Source: Mycolicibacterium holsaticum DSM 44478 = JCM 12374 (lineage in GTDB: Bacteria; Actinomycetota; Actinomycetes; Mycobacteriales; Mycobacteriaceae). From it: a stretch of 64,000 nucleotides of DNA. Made by a program: the position numbers and the translations under genes. The stretch is taken from positions 4,030,001-4,094,000 of the forward strand of contig NZ_CP080998.1 of the NCBI RefSeq assembly GCF_019645835.1, written 5' to 3'. The notes beneath the pieces were generated by a model, which ran no database searches, was not told where the DNA came from, and saw nothing but the letters and a program-made list of their open reading frames with translations. Below are positions 1-9,529 of this stretch, piece by piece; position 1 is the stretch's first letter; each line of letters opens with the position of its first letter.

Positions 1-945
1 CTGTTGGGCGTGCAGCATCTTCTCGGGCTGGGCCAGTGGCGCGAGGACAGCAACGACACCGCCAACGAGTTGACCGCGATCGTCAACGTCGGAGACGACG
101 CGTGGATGTTCGGGGTTCGGATCTGCCCGGACCTCGACACCTGCATGTACACGCTGGGCGGCGGCATCGACCCGGAGCGCGGCTGGGGCCACCGAAACGA
201 AACCTGGCACGCCAAGGAGGAACTCGCCGCCTACGGTGTGCAGCCGGACTGGTTCGGACTCGGCGACCGCGATCTGGCCACCCATCTGGTACGCAGCCAG
301 ATGTTGCGGGCCGGCTATCCGCTGTCCGAAGTCACCGAGGCGCTGTGCCGGCGGTGGTCGCCGGGTGCGCGGCTGCTGCCGGTCACCGATGACCGCAGCG
401 AAACCCACGTCGTCATCACCGATCCCAACGACGGTGAGAAGCGCGCCATTCATTTCCAGGAGTGGTGGGTGCGCTACCGCGCCCAGGTACCCACCCACAG
501 CTTCGCGTTCGTCGGCGCCGACGATGCGACCGCGGGGCCCGGCGTCGCCGACGCGATCGCATCGGCCGACGTCGTGCTGCTCGCCCCGTCCAACCCGGTG
601 GTGAGCATCGGCGCGATCCTCGCCGTGCCCGGAGTGCGGGCCGCGCTGCGGTCGACACCGGCGCGGGTCATCGGCTACTCCCCCGTGATCGGCGGAAAAC
701 CGCTGCGCGGCATGGCCGACGAATGTCTGTCGGTGATCGGGGTGCCGAGCACATCCGAGGCGATCGGCGAATACTTCGGTGCGCGTTCGAAAGTCGGCAT
801 CCTCGACGGCTGGTTGGTGCACGAAGGCGATTCCGCCGAGATCGACGGCGTCGAGGTGCGGGCGGTGCCTCTGTTGATGAAGGACCCGGCGGCGACGGCC
901 GAGATGGTGCGCGCCGGACTCGATCTGGCCGGCGTGAAACCGTGA
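1..945 (+). CDS. fbiA: FbiA/CofD, F420-0 precursor synthase (5' end outside window)
   Basis: Transfers the lactyl/enolpyruvyl phosphate unit from the FbiD-made guanylyl donor onto Fo, giving (dehydro-)F420-0 in coenzyme F420 synthesis. The frame is open from base 1 and the first visible residues (LLGVQ-like) correspond to about residue 17 of the family, so roughly 16 N-terminal residues including the start are missing. Conserved CofD blocks are present: [40 protein letters not shown] and [16 protein letters not shown]. The stop overlaps the fbiB start (GTGA), so the two are translationally coupled, as in the M. tuberculosis Rv3261-Rv3262 pair. Identification is secure. Confidence 0.96.
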   Translation: MLGVQHLLGLGQWREDSNDTANELTAIVNVGDDAWMFGVRICPDLDTCMYTLGGGIDPERGWGHRNETWHAKEELAAYGVQPDWFGLGDRDLATHLVRSQMLRAGYPLSEVTEALCRRWSPGARLLPVTDDRSETHVVITDPNDGEKRAIHFQEWWVRYRAQVPTHSFAFVGADDATAGPGVADAIASADVVLLAPSNPVVSIGAILAVPGVRAALRSTPARVIGYSPVIGGKPLRGMADECLSVIGVPSTSEAIGEYFGARSKVGILDGWLVHEGDSAEIDGVEVRAVPLLMKDPAATAEMVRAGLDLAGVKP

Positions 946-2288
946 CCGAGCACGGGTCTGCGGCCACCGTCGAACTCCTTCCCGTACCGGGCCTGCCGGA
1001 GTTCCGACCCGGTGACGACCTGGCGGCGGCGATCGCCGCGGCGGCGCCGTGGTTGCGTGACAACGACATCGTCGTCGTCACCAGCAAGGTGGTCTCCAAG
1101 TGTGAAGGCCGTATCGTCGCGGCGCCGGACGACCCGGAGGAGCGGGATACGTTGCGGCGCAAGCTGGTCGACGCCGAGGCGGTCCGGGTGCTGGCTCGCA
1201 AGGGCCGCACCCTGATCACTGAGAACGCGCTGGGACTCATCCAGGCGGCCGCGGGCGTGGACGGCTCCAACGTCGGATCCACGGAGTTGGCGCTGCTGCC
1301 CGTCGATCCCGACCGCAGCGCGGCCGTGCTGCGCACCGCGTTGCGCGACCGGCTCGGCGTCACCGTCGGCGTGGTGATCACCGACACCATGGGCCGGGCA
1401 TGGCGAAACGGTCAGATCGACGCCGCGATCGGCGCGGCCGGGCTCACCGTGCTGCACGGCTACGCCGGATCGCAGGACCGGCACGGCAACGACCTGGTCG
1501 TCACCGAGATCGCCGTCGCCGACGAAGTCGCCGCCGCGGCCGACCTGGTGAAGGGCAAGCTCACCGATATCCCCGTCGCAGTGGTGCGCGGGCTTTCGCT
1601 GCCCGACGACGGATCCAGCGCGCGGAACCTGCTGCGCGCCGGCGAGGAAGACCTGTTCTGGTTGGGCACCGAGGAGTCGATCGCGCTCGGCCGCACGCAG
1701 GCCCAGCTGCTGCGCCGCTCGGTGCGCAGCTTCGCCGACGAGCCCGTCGCCGCCGAGCTCATCGAGGCCGCCGTCGGCGAAGCGCTCACCGCGCCCGCGC
1801 CGCACCACACCCGCCCGGTGCGGTTCGTCTGGTTGCAGGACCGCGACCGGCGCACGGCGCTGCTGGACCGGATGAAGGACAAGTGGCGCGCCGACCTGCG
1901 CGGCGACGGCCGCCCCGCCGACTCCGTGGAGCGCCGGGTAGCCCGCGGCCAGATCCTCTACGACGCACCCGAAGTCGTGATCCCGTTCATGGTGCCCGAC
2001 GGCGCACACAGTTATCCCGACGCCGAGCGCACGGCGGCCGAACACACCATGTTCACCGTCGCGGTCGGGGCCGCGGTCCAGGCGCTGCTGGTGGGCCTGG
2101 CGGTGCGCGGCGTCGGCAGCTGCTGGATCGGCTCGACGATCTTCGCGCCGGACCTGGTGCGCGGCGCGCTCGAATTGCCCGACGACTGGCATCCGCTGGG
2201 CGCCATCGCTATCGGATATCCCGAAGGCCCGGCACCGTCCGGCCCCCGCGATCCGGTGCCCACCGACGGTCTGCTGGTGCGCAAATGA
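942..2288 (+). CDS. fbiB: FbiB, F420:gamma-glutamyl ligase with C-terminal nitroreductase-like domain
   Basis: Adds the poly-gamma-glutamate tail to F420-0; in mycobacteria the C-terminal flavin domain also reduces dehydro-F420-0. The GTG at 942 is chosen because it overlaps the fbiA stop and gives 448 residues, the usual mycobacterial length. Residues about 1-245 are the CofE domain ([40 protein letters not shown]). Residues about 250-448 are the nitroreductase-like fold (RRSVRSFAD near its start, GVGSCWIGS near its end). Cytoplasmic. The ATGA overlap with the next gene suggests one transcript of three genes. Confidence 0.96.
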   Translation: MTEHGSAATVELLPVPGLPEFRPGDDLAAAIAAAAPWLRDNDIVVVTSKVVSKCEGRIVAAPDDPEERDTLRRKLVDAEAVRVLARKGRTLITENALGLIQAAAGVDGSNVGSTELALLPVDPDRSAAVLRTALRDRLGVTVGVVITDTMGRAWRNGQIDAAIGAAGLTVLHGYAGSQDRHGNDLVVTEIAVADEVAAAADLVKGKLTDIPVAVVRGLSLPDDGSSARNLLRAGEEDLFWLGTEESIALGRTQAQLLRRSVRSFADEPVAAELIEAAVGEALTAPAPHHTRPVRFVWLQDRDRRTALLDRMKDKWRADLRGDGRPADSVERRVARGQILYDAPEVVIPFMVPDGAHSYPDAERTAAEHTMFTVAVGAAVQALLVGLAVRGVGSCWIGSTIFAPDLVRGALELPDDWHPLGAIAIGYPEGPAPSGPRDPVPTDGLLVRK

Positions 2289-2821
2289 GCCTGCACGCCT
2301 CGGCCGTCGAAACGCTGAGGAGTTGGCAGGCGCCCGATCCCGGGCAGGACACGTTGCGCCACGCGGTGCTGGCGTTCTTGGCCGCGCGTCCGGACGGCTG
2401 CCTGCGCGAGTGCGTGCCCGGACACGTCACCGGGTCGGCCCTCGTGCTCGACCACACCGGTTCCATGGCGCTGCTGACGCTGCACCCGCGCGTCGGGCGC
2501 TGGCTGCAACTGGGTGGGCACTGCGAACCGGGTGACGACACCATCGTCGCCGCCGCGCTGCGGGAGGCCGCCGAGGAATCGGGAATCGACGGGCTTGAGA
2601 TCGATCCCGTGCTGGCCGCGCTGCACGTGCATCCGGTGACCTGCTCGCTGGGTGTGCCGACGCGCCACCTCGATATGCAGTTCATCGTGCACGCACCGGC
2701 CGACGCCCAGATCGCGTGCAGTGACGAGTCGCTGGATCTGCGCTGGTGGCCGCTGGACGCGCTGCCCGACGACTGCGACTTCGGGTTGAAGCAACTTGCC
2801 GCCGCGGCGATTTCGGTGTAG
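2285..2821 (+). CDS. NUDIX hydrolase
   Basis: A 178-residue NUDIX-fold protein, probably hydrolysing a nucleoside-diphosphate-linked compound; the substrate cannot be read from sequence. The Nudix box lies around residues 80-103 (GGHCEPGDD...REAAEESGI). It departs from the consensus: Asp replaces the first Glu and there is one extra residue before RE, while the metal-binding REAAEE core is intact. ATG 2285 overlaps the fbiB stop (ATGA). M. tuberculosis has a different gene after fbiB, so this is a local difference. The last five codons and the stop lie inside a long palindrome (2807-2859). Confidence 0.85.
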   Translation: MSLHASAVETLRSWQAPDPGQDTLRHAVLAFLAARPDGCLRECVPGHVTGSALVLDHTGSMALLTLHPRVGRWLQLGGHCEPGDDTIVAAALREAAEESGIDGLEIDPVLAALHVHPVTCSLGVPTRHLDMQFIVHAPADAQIACSDESLDLRWWPLDALPDDCDFGLKQLAAAAISV

Positions 2822-2859
2822 TTCGTCACGGTGAGCGTGACAAACTACGCCGAAATCGC
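2807..2859. repeat. Long palindrome, copy 1 (bidirectional terminator-like)
   Basis: Two 24-nt arms (2807-2830 and 2836-2859) match at 22 of 24 positions around a GTGAG loop. The element sits between the convergent NUDIX and manB genes and contains the NUDIX stop codon. A close copy with the same loop is at 14620-14676. Position and hairpin potential suggest a terminator for both directions; there is no U tract. Confidence 0.85.
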
Positions 2860-2866
2860 AAGTGGG

Positions 2867-3943
2867 TCAGACGTCGGTGGAGTAGCGGATGCCGCCGTCG
2901 GGAATCGAGACCCCCGGCCATACCCGCGCACCGCGCAGCAGCTCGCAGCGCGCCCCGATGTCGGCGCCGTCGCCGATCACCCCGTCGCGGATCAGCGCCC
3001 GCGGACCGATGCGGGCACCGAAGCCGATGATCGAGCGTTCGATCACCGCGCCGGCCCCGACCTTCGCGCCGTCGAAGACCACCGCGCCGTCAAGCCGTGC
3101 GCCACCGGCGATCTCGGCGCCGCGACCCACGACCGTGCCGCCGATCAGCACCGCCCCGGGCGCCACGCTGGCGCCGTCGTGCACGAGTTCCTCGCCGCGG
3201 TGCCCGCCCAGCGCGGGCGAGGGCGCGATGCCGCGGACCAGGTCGGCCGAACCGCGCACGAAGTCCTCGGGGGTGCCCATATCGCGCCAGTAGGTGGAGT
3301 CGACGTAGCCGCAGACCCGTAACCCGTCGGCCAACAGCCCGGGAAATACCTCCCGCTCCACCGAAACCGGCCGATCCTTGGGGATGCGATCGATCACCTC
3401 GCGCTTGAACACATAGCAGCCGGCGTTGATCTGATCGGTCGGCGGATCCTGCGTCTTCTCCAGAAACGCGGTGACGCTGCCGTCGGCGTCGGTCGGCACG
3501 CAACCGAACGCGCGGGGGTCACCCACGCGCACCAGATGCAAGGTGACGTCGGCGTTGTTCTGCTCGTGGCTGTCCAGCAGCGCGCGCAGATCGGCCCCGG
3601 ACAGCACGTCGCCGTTGAATACCAGCGCCGTGTCGTAGCGCAGTTTCGAAGCCACGTTGGCGATGCCGCCGCCGGTGCCCAGGGGCTGCTCCTCCACGAC
3701 GTACTCGATCTGCAGGCCGAGCTTGGAGCCGTCTCCGAACGCGGACTCGAAGACCGCGGCCTTGTACGAGGTGCCGAGCACAACGTGTTCGATACCGGCC
3801 TCGGCGATCCGCGACAGCAGGTGGGTCAAAAACGGCAGGCCCGCCGTGGGCAACATCGGTTTGGGTGCCGAAAGCGTCAACGGCCGCAACCGCGTGCCGA
3901 GTCCACCGACCAGTACGACGGCGTCCACCTCTGCAGGGTTCAC
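2867..3943 (-). CDS. manB: Mannose-1-phosphate guanylyltransferase
   Basis: Makes GDP-mannose from mannose-1-phosphate and GTP, the donor for mycobacterial mannosides and lipoarabinomannan; it corresponds to Rv3264c, named ManB in mycobacteria. The N-terminal nucleotidyltransferase domain has the signature VVLVGGLGTRLRPLT with KPMLP, then NGDVLSG. The C-terminal third is a left-handed beta-helix of hexapeptide repeats (GAVLIGG, GAEIAGGARLDG, GARIGPRALIRDG). The GTG at 3943 gives 358 residues, matching the family, and starts 1 nt after the wbbL stop. The longer upstream frame is overlap with wbbL. Operon: rmlD-wbbL-manB. Confidence 0.95.
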   Translation of the reverse strand: MNPAEVDAVVLVGGLGTRLRPLTLSAPKPMLPTAGLPFLTHLLSRIAEAGIEHVVLGTSYKAAVFESAFGDGSKLGLQIEYVVEEQPLGTGGGIANVASKLRYDTALVFNGDVLSGADLRALLDSHEQNNADVTLHLVRVGDPRAFGCVPTDADGSVTAFLEKTQDPPTDQINAGCYVFKREVIDRIPKDRPVSVEREVFPGLLADGLRVCGYVDSTYWRDMGTPEDFVRGSADLVRGIAPSPALGGHRGEELVHDGASVAPGAVLIGGTVVGRGAEIAGGARLDGAVVFDGAKVGAGAVIERSIIGFGARIGPRALIRDGVIGDGADIGARCELLRGARVWPGVSIPDGGIRYSTDV

Positions 3944-3944
3944 G

Positions 3945-4838
3945 CTAGCGCCGTCCTTTCCCCCGGGTCCGTTGAGAATTGCGTACCACCAGCCCGCCAC
4001 GCGCGGCGAGCGCCCCCCGGATGGTCCAGCGCAGTGGCCCCTGCCACCACTTCGGATACCGATCCGCGAGGAAAGTGTAGGTGCTGGTGTGGTGGGCGGC
4101 CAAGTTGCGAGCCGGGTCCCGGCCGGCCGCGTGGCCTTTGTCGTGCAAAATCTCGGCGGAGGGCACGTATACGTTCTGCCAGCCGGCCTGGCCGAGCCGA
4201 TCACCCAGGTCGACATCCTCCATGTACATGAAATAGCGCTCGTCGAAGCCCGAGATCTCGTCGAATGCCGCCCGCCTCAGCAACAGGCACGAGCCCGACA
4301 GCCAGCCGACGGGACGTTCGCTGGGCTCCAGTCGCTCCTGCCGGTAGGCGGCCGTCCACGGGTTGGACCGCCACACCGGGCCGACGACCGCATGCATACC
4401 GCCGCGGATCAGGCTGGGCAGGTGGCGCGCCGAGGGGTACACCGAACCGTCGGGGTCGCGGATCAGCGGGCCCAGCGCACCGGCGCGCGGCCACCGCGCG
4501 GCGGCCTCCAGCAGGATGTCGATGCTGCGTGGACCCCACTGCACATCGGGGTTGGCGACCACGAAGAAATCCGAATACGACGCCGCCGCAGCATCTTTCA
4601 AATAATCGTTGACGGCGCGGTTCACCGCGCTGCCGTAGCCCAGGTTCGCCCCGGTGGGCAGCAACCGCACGTTGGGGTACCGCTCCAGCGCCTCTTCGGG
4701 GGCACCGTCGGTGGAACCGTTGTCGGCCATGATGACCGTCACCGGCCGGTCGGTGGCATGCGACAGCGACGCCAGAAACCGGTCGAGATGGGGGCCCGGT
4801 GAGTACGTCACCGTGACGACCACCAAATTGTCGCTCAC
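3945..4838 (-). CDS. wbbL: WbbL rhamnosyltransferase (decaprenyl-P-P-GlcNAc : rhamnose)
   Basis: A GT2 glycosyltransferase that adds L-rhamnose from dTDP-rhamnose to decaprenyl-diphospho-GlcNAc, completing the linker between peptidoglycan and arabinogalactan; essential in studied mycobacteria. The 297 residues show GT2 blocks: VTVTYSPGPHLDRFL, ADNGSTDG, ANPDVQWGP, and the GWLSGSCLLLRR/GFDERYFMYMEDVDLGDR acceptor region. GTG 4838 is the family start. It lies 22 nt after the rmlD stop, so synthesis and use of dTDP-rhamnose are in one operon. Corresponds to Rv3265c. Confidence 0.95.
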   Translation of the reverse strand: MSDNLVVVTVTYSPGPHLDRFLASLSHATDRPVTVIMADNGSTDGAPEEALERYPNVRLLPTGANLGYGSAVNRAVNDYLKDAAAASYSDFFVVANPDVQWGPRSIDILLEAAARWPRAGALGPLIRDPDGSVYPSARHLPSLIRGGMHAVVGPVWRSNPWTAAYRQERLEPSERPVGWLSGSCLLLRRAAFDEISGFDERYFMYMEDVDLGDRLGQAGWQNVYVPSAEILHDKGHAAGRDPARNLAAHHTSTYTFLADRYPKWWQGPLRWTIRGALAARGGLVVRNSQRTRGKGRR

Positions 4839-4860
4839 GCCACGGGCACCAGTTCGTCAC

Positions 4861-5751
4861 TCACGGCGTAGAGGTTATCCGGCGCGACGACCCGTGCGCC
4901 CCGAGCGCCGCCGCCAGCGCGTCTCGCCACGGTCGCAGCGGGGCCAATCCGGCTTCGGCAGACCGCCGTCCGGACAGCGCCGAGTACGGCGGGCGCGGCG
5001 CCGGGCGCGGGTGTCGGTCCGTGCCGACCGGCAGCACCCGGGCCGGATCGGCGCCGAGCGCCTCGAACACGGCCCGCGCCTGATCGAACCGGCTGGCCTC
5101 GCCCTCGTTGGCGGCGTGCAGAAGCGGCGCGTCGATGCCGCCGTCGGCGACCTGCAACAGGGCATCGACCAGGTCACCGACGTATGTCGGGGAGCCGATC
5201 TGGTCGGCCACCACCTCGACCTGCTGATCGCCTGCGGCCGACCGGCGCATGACGGCCGCGAAGTCACCGCCCTCGCCGCCCTCGTACACCCACGCCGTTC
5301 TGACCACGTGGGCGTCGGGCATGGTCGCGTGTACCGCCGCCTCACCGGCCAGTTTGGTGCGGGCGTACACGCTCAGCGGGCCGGTCTCGTCGTCGATCTC
5401 GTACGGGATCCGCTGGGTGCCCGAGAACACATAGTCGGTGGAGATGTGGATCAACCGCGCGCCGGTCTGGACGCAGGCGTTGGCGAGGTTGGCGGGTCCG
5501 ATGGCGTTGACGGCGTGCGCGCGCTGCGGTTCGGTCTCGGCGGCGTCGACCCGGGTGTAGGCCGCGCAGTTGATCACCACGTCACCGGGTGCGATGTGAC
5601 GCGCAGGTGCGTGCGCGTCGGTGATGTCACATTGCGACGACGTCAGCGTCAGCACCTCGCGGCCGTCACCACGCGCCTGAGCTGCCAAGACGCGGCCGAC
5701 CATACCGCCGGCACCGGTAATAACGATTCGGGCCGAGTTGCGCTTAGACAC
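4861..5751 (-). CDS. rmlD: dTDP-4-dehydrorhamnose reductase
   Basis: Last step of dTDP-L-rhamnose synthesis (NADPH-dependent reduction of dTDP-6-deoxy-L-lyxo-4-hexulose). The 296-residue SDR-type protein has an N-terminal Rossmann motif TGAGGMVG, INCAAYTRVDAAE, STDYVFSG and the catalytic YARTK. Two in-frame GTGs (5757, 5751) could start it; 5751 puts MSKRNSARIVITG at the family N-terminus and is preferred. It diverges from lcp1 across 67 bp, which must hold both promoters. Corresponds to Rv3266c. Confidence 0.94.
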   Translation of the reverse strand: MSKRNSARIVITGAGGMVGRVLAAQARGDGREVLTLTSSQCDITDAHAPARHIAPGDVVINCAAYTRVDAAETEPQRAHAVNAIGPANLANACVQTGARLIHISTDYVFSGTQRIPYEIDDETGPLSVYARTKLAGEAAVHATMPDAHVVRTAWVYEGGEGGDFAAVMRRSAAGDQQVEVVADQIGSPTYVGDLVDALLQVADGGIDAPLLHAANEGEASRFDQARAVFEALGADPARVLPVGTDRHPRPAPRPPYSALSGRRSAEAGLAPLRPWRDALAAALGAHGSSRRITSTP

Positions 5752-5806
5752 GGTCACGAGTCTGGCACGCCGATGCGCGCTACCCGCGATGTGGCCGTCC
5801 CGCAAG

Positions 5807-5812
5807 TAGCCT
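5807..5812 (+). promoter_or_regulatory. Predicted -10 element for leaderless lcp1
   Basis: The hexamer TAGCCT fits the mycobacterial TANNNT -10 and ends 6 nt before the ATG at 5819, so transcription should start at the A of the start codon. There is no Shine-Dalgarno sequence, consistent with a leaderless mRNA. Confidence 0.6.
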
Positions 5813-5818
5813 GGGCTG

Positions 5819-7297
5819 ATGCCCGCGCGCACGCTTCGTGTCATCGCCGTGTCAGCGGCACTGTTGATCGTGATCGGTACGGGCGCGGCGTGGGGCAAGA
5901 TCCGTTCGTTTGAAGCCGGCATCAACCACATATCCCCTGTCGCGCTCGGCGGCGGCGGCGAAGACGGTGCGATCGACATCCTGCTGGTCGGCATGGACAG
6001 CCGCACCGACGCCCACGGCAACCCGTTGTCGCAGGACGAACTCGCGATGCTGCGCGCGGGCGACGACGAGGCCACCAACACCGACACGATCATCTTGGTG
6101 CGGGTGCCCAACAACGGTGCATCCGCGACGGCGATCTCGATCCCGCGCGACTCCTACGTGCAGGCACCCGGCGTGGGCAAGATGAAGATCAACGGCGTGT
6201 ACGGCTCGGTCCATCTGGAGAAGATGAAGGAACTCGTCGAGGAAAAGGGCATGGATCCGGACGTGGCCGAGCCGATGGCTGCCGAAGCCGGTCGTGAGGC
6301 GCTGATCAAGACCGTGGCCAACCTGACCGGTGTCACCGTCGACCACTACGCCGAGATCGGGCTGCTCGGCTTCTCGTTGATCACCGACGCGCTGGGCGGC
6401 GTCGACGTGTGCCTGAAAGAAGCTGTCTACGAACCGCTTTCGGGTGCGGACTTTCCGGCGGGCTGGCAGAAACTCAACGGGCCGCAAGCGTTGAGCTTCG
6501 TGCGGCAACGCCACGATCTGCCACGCGGTGACCTCGACCGGGTGACCCGCCAGCAGGCGGTGATGGCCTCGCTCGCCCACGAGGTGATCTCCGGTAAGAC
6601 GCTGTCCAGCCCGGCCACGCTGAACCGGTTGCAGGAGGCGGTGCAACGCTCGGTGGTGCTGTCCGACGGTTGGGACGTCATGGAATTCGCCGAGCAGTTG
6701 CAGAACCTCGCGGCCGGTAACGTCGCCTTCGCCACCATTCCGTGGCTGCAGGAGAACGGCTGGAGCGACGACGGGATGCAGAGCGTGGTGCGGGTGGATC
6801 CGCCCGCGGTCAAGGAGTGGGTGGCCGGCCTGCTGACCGACCAGGACGAAGGCAAGACCGAAGAGTTGGCGTACACACCGGACAAGACCGCCGTCGACGT
6901 CGTCAACGGCACCGACGTCAACGGCCTGGCCGCCGCAGTCGCACAGGTGCTCACCAACAAGGGCTTCACCCGAGGCAGCACCGGCAACCACGAGGGCAGC
7001 CCGCCGAGCGGCAGCCAGGTGCAGGCGGGATCCACCGACGACCTTGGCGCCAAGGCGGTTTCCGCTGATCTCGGCGGGCTTCCCGTCGTCGAGGATCCCT
7101 CGGTGCCGCCGGGCACCGTGCGGGTGTTGCTGGCCGACGACTACACCGGCCCCGGATCCGGTTTGGACGGCAGTGATTCGACGCTGAGTTCCTTCGACGC
7201 GCTCGCTGCCGGGTCGACCGGCTCGACCGACGGCGCTCCGCCACCGGAACCCACGATCATCACCGCGGGCTCCGATGACCCGCAGTGCGTCAACTAG
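5819..7297 (+). CDS. lcp1: LytR-CpsA-Psr ligase Lcp1 (arabinogalactan to peptidoglycan)
   Basis: Membrane-anchored LCP phosphotransferase; the M. tuberculosis orthologue Rv3267 (Lcp1) ligates arabinogalactan to peptidoglycan. The protein has 492 residues: a TM anchor at about 7-26, an LCP domain at about 50-300 with DILLVGMDSR, TNTDTIILV, ISIPRDSYV and QALSFVRQRHDLPRGDLDR (substrate-binding Arg/Asp residues), and a LytR_C-type domain from about 360 (VDVVNGTDVNGLA). The tail is rich in Gly, Ser and Thr. It lies beside wbbL/rmlD, which make the linker on which it acts. The next gene begins 2 nt after its stop. Confidence 0.93.
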   Translation: MPARTLRVIAVSAALLIVIGTGAAWGKIRSFEAGINHISPVALGGGGEDGAIDILLVGMDSRTDAHGNPLSQDELAMLRAGDDEATNTDTIILVRVPNNGASATAISIPRDSYVQAPGVGKMKINGVYGSVHLEKMKELVEEKGMDPDVAEPMAAEAGREALIKTVANLTGVTVDHYAEIGLLGFSLITDALGGVDVCLKEAVYEPLSGADFPAGWQKLNGPQALSFVRQRHDLPRGDLDRVTRQQAVMASLAHEVISGKTLSSPATLNRLQEAVQRSVVLSDGWDVMEFAEQLQNLAAGNVAFATIPWLQENGWSDDGMQSVVRVDPPAVKEWVAGLLTDQDEGKTEELAYTPDKTAVDVVNGTDVNGLAAAVAQVLTNKGFTRGSTGNHEGSPPSGSQVQAGSTDDLGAKAVSADLGGLPVVEDPSVPPGTVRVLLADDYTGPGSGLDGSDSTLSSFDALAAGSTGSTDGAPPPEPTIITAGSDDPQCVN

Positions 7298-7299
7298 CC

Positions 7300-8007
7300 G
7301 TGTCCACGGTCAGTTCGGCGATCCTCGATCCGCTGATGGCCGCCGACCCGGCGGGCCCGCGCATCACCTACTACGACGACGCCACCGGTGAGCGCATCGA
7401 ATTGTCAACGGCGACACTGGCGAACTGGGCCGCCAAGACCGGTAACCTGCTGCGCGACGAGTTGGGCGCCGGGCCGGGCAGCCGGGTCGCGGTGTTGCTG
7501 CCCGCGCACTGGCAGACCGCGGCGGTGCTGTTCGGGATCTGGTGGATCGGCGCCGAAGTGGTTCTGGGGCACGGCGACGCGGATGTCGCGCTGTGTACCG
7601 AGGACCGGTTGTCGGACGCCGACGCCGCTGTCGGTGTCGGCGAGATCGCGGTGCTGTCGCTGGACCCGTTCGGCAAGCCGGTCGACGACCTGCCGGTCGG
7701 GGTGACCGATTACGCCACCGCGGTGCGGGTGCACGGCGACCAGATCGTCCCCGAAGCCCGCCCCGGCGTGGCGCTGGGCGGCCGGTCGGTGACCGACGTG
7801 CTCAGCGATGCGCGCACGTCGGCGGCCACGCAGGGGCTGACCGCGCAGGACCGGGTGCTCTCCAGCGCGTCCTGGGACACCGCCGAGGCGCTCACCGATC
7901 ACCTGCTGGCACCTTTTGCGGTGGGGGCGTCTCTGGTGCAGGTGGCCAACCCGGATCCGGCCGCGCTCGACCGGCGCAGGCAGACCGAGAAGGTCACCAG
8001 GGGCTGA
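7300..8007 (+). CDS. Conserved actinobacterial protein of the TIGR03089 type (AMP-binding-like fragment)
   Basis: A 235-residue protein resembling the N-terminal part of acyl-adenylate enzymes (LLRDELGAGPGSRVAVLLPAHWQTAAVLFGIWWIGAEVV) but without the adenylation signature or the C-terminal catalytic subdomain. Activity as a synthetase is therefore unlikely, and the function of this conserved family (Rv3268 in M. tuberculosis) is unknown. GTG 7300 is chosen over an upstream ATG at 7285 because it follows the lcp1 stop by 2 nt and avoids overlap. Probably co-transcribed with lcp1. Confidence 0.82.
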   Translation: MSTVSSAILDPLMAADPAGPRITYYDDATGERIELSTATLANWAAKTGNLLRDELGAGPGSRVAVLLPAHWQTAAVLFGIWWIGAEVVLGHGDADVALCTEDRLSDADAAVGVGEIAVLSLDPFGKPVDDLPVGVTDYATAVRVHGDQIVPEARPGVALGGRSVTDVLSDARTSAATQGLTAQDRVLSSASWDTAEALTDHLLAPFAVGASLVQVANPDPAALDRRRQTEKVTRG

Positions 8008-8067
8008 CAAGCCGATTAATTTGCGGTTTCGCAAGCGACGGCCGCGTCGCGGTGCGACGCTGAACCC

Positions 8068-9507
8068 GTGCTCGACAGGCGCGGCTTTCTCGTGCTGTCG
8101 GCCGGCCTGGCGGCCGGTGCGGTCGGCGCGTGCTCGACGCGTACACCCGAACCGGCGTCGGCCCAGCAGGCGGCAGCCACGCCGGGCTTCGACATCGCGT
8201 TCACACCCGTGCAGACCGACGTCGACCTCGGCGGCGTACAGGTACGCACCTGGGCGTACGGTGACCGGCTGCCGGGCCCGGAGATCCGCCTGCGCAAAGG
8301 CGAGCGGCTACGGGCCCAGCTGACCAACAAGCTGCCCGCCCCCACCACCATCCACTGGCACGGCCTGGCGATACCCAACGACATGGACGGTGTGCCGGTG
8401 CTGACACAGCCCGCGGTGGCTCCCGGCGGTGACTTCACCTACGAGTTCGTCGTACCCGATGCCGGCACCTACTGGTATCACTCCCACGAAGGCACACAAC
8501 TCGACCGCGGCCTCTACGGCCCCTTGGTCATCGAAGACCCGGCCGACGGCGCCGACTACGACGATGAACTCGTTGTGGTGCTTGATGATTGGGTGGACGG
8601 CACCGGCCGCGACCCGGACCAGGTGCTGGCCGAGCTGAGGAAGGCCGGGATGCCGGCCATGCCCGAACTTCCCGACGCGGGCATCACACCGTCGACCCCG
8701 CTCGGCGACGACGGCGGCGACGTCACCTACCCGTACTACCTCATCAACGGGCGGGTCACCACCGACCCGCAGGTGATGGATTACCGTGCCGAGCAACGTA
8801 TCCGGCTGCGCGTCATCAACGCGGGCTCGGACACGGCATTTCAGCTCGGGGTGCCGAACCATCGGCTGCACGTGATCGCCACCGACGGGTTCGCCGTGCA
8901 ACCGGTCGACACCGATTCGGTGATCCTCGGAATGGGTGAGCGGGTCGATGCGATTGTCACGCTGCAGGCGTCGGCCCCTGTGATCGCGGCGGCGTACCGC
9001 AAAGACGGCTACGCGCAACTGAACATGCGCGTCGGCGACAAAGCGAGCGCCGTCAACACCGACGACTACGTCGCCGCGCTGCGCACGAAGGCCCCGCTGG
9101 ACACGGCGACCCTGAGCGCCCCGCCCGAGCTGAACCTGCCCGGTGACCCCATCGACCAGAGCATCGACATGCGCTTGGCCGGGCCGGTGAACGGCTACAA
9201 CTGGACGGTCAACGGCAGGCAATACGATCCGCCCAACGCCGGCTACCCGGTGCGCCCCGGCCAGCGCATGCGCATCCGCTACGTCAACGAGTCGAAGATG
9301 TTTCACCCGATGCACTTACACGGGCACACATTCCAGGTGATGGGTTCGGGCTCTACTCCGTTGGCCCGCAAGGACACCGTGCTGGTGGCGCCGCTGCGCA
9401 CCGTCGAGATCGACTTCGACACCGATAACCCCGGCCGGTGGATCACCCACTGCCACAACACGTATCACCTCGAGGCGGGGATGGCCACCTTCATCGAGTA
9501 CACCTGA
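8068..9507 (+). CDS. Multicopper oxidase, Tat-exported lipoprotein
   Basis: Periplasmic copper oxidase, probably oxidising Cu(I) or phenolic substrates; related to the mycobacterial copper-resistance oxidase MmcO. The 479-residue protein starts with a twin-arginine motif (DRRGFLVL) followed by a lipobox (VGAC, Cys at about residue 21), so Tat export and lipidation are likely. All copper ligand blocks are present: HWHG (His96), WYHSHEG, HPMHLHGH, and HCHNTYH with the type-1 Cys462. GTG 8068 places the RR correctly. M. tuberculosis has other genes here, so the gene is an addition. A short hairpin (8021-8034) precedes it. Confidence 0.92.
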   Translation: MLDRRGFLVLSAGLAAGAVGACSTRTPEPASAQQAAATPGFDIAFTPVQTDVDLGGVQVRTWAYGDRLPGPEIRLRKGERLRAQLTNKLPAPTTIHWHGLAIPNDMDGVPVLTQPAVAPGGDFTYEFVVPDAGTYWYHSHEGTQLDRGLYGPLVIEDPADGADYDDELVVVLDDWVDGTGRDPDQVLAELRKAGMPAMPELPDAGITPSTPLGDDGGDVTYPYYLINGRVTTDPQVMDYRAEQRIRLRVINAGSDTAFQLGVPNHRLHVIATDGFAVQPVDTDSVILGMGERVDAIVTLQASAPVIAAAYRKDGYAQLNMRVGDKASAVNTDDYVAALRTKAPLDTATLSAPPELNLPGDPIDQSIDMRLAGPVNGYNWTVNGRQYDPPNAGYPVRPGQRMRIRYVNESKMFHPMHLHGHTFQVMGSGSTPLARKDTVLVAPLRTVEIDFDTDNPGRWITHCHNTYHLEAGMATFIEYT

Positions 9508-9529
9508 GCGCAGCTAGCGCAGCCCACAT

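Noticed and set aside
8021..8034. Short hairpin TTGCG-GTTT-CGCAA before the multicopper oxidase as a copper operator
   Set aside because: Only 5 bp, no match to a known copper-regulator site, and no promoter hexamers at a sensible distance.
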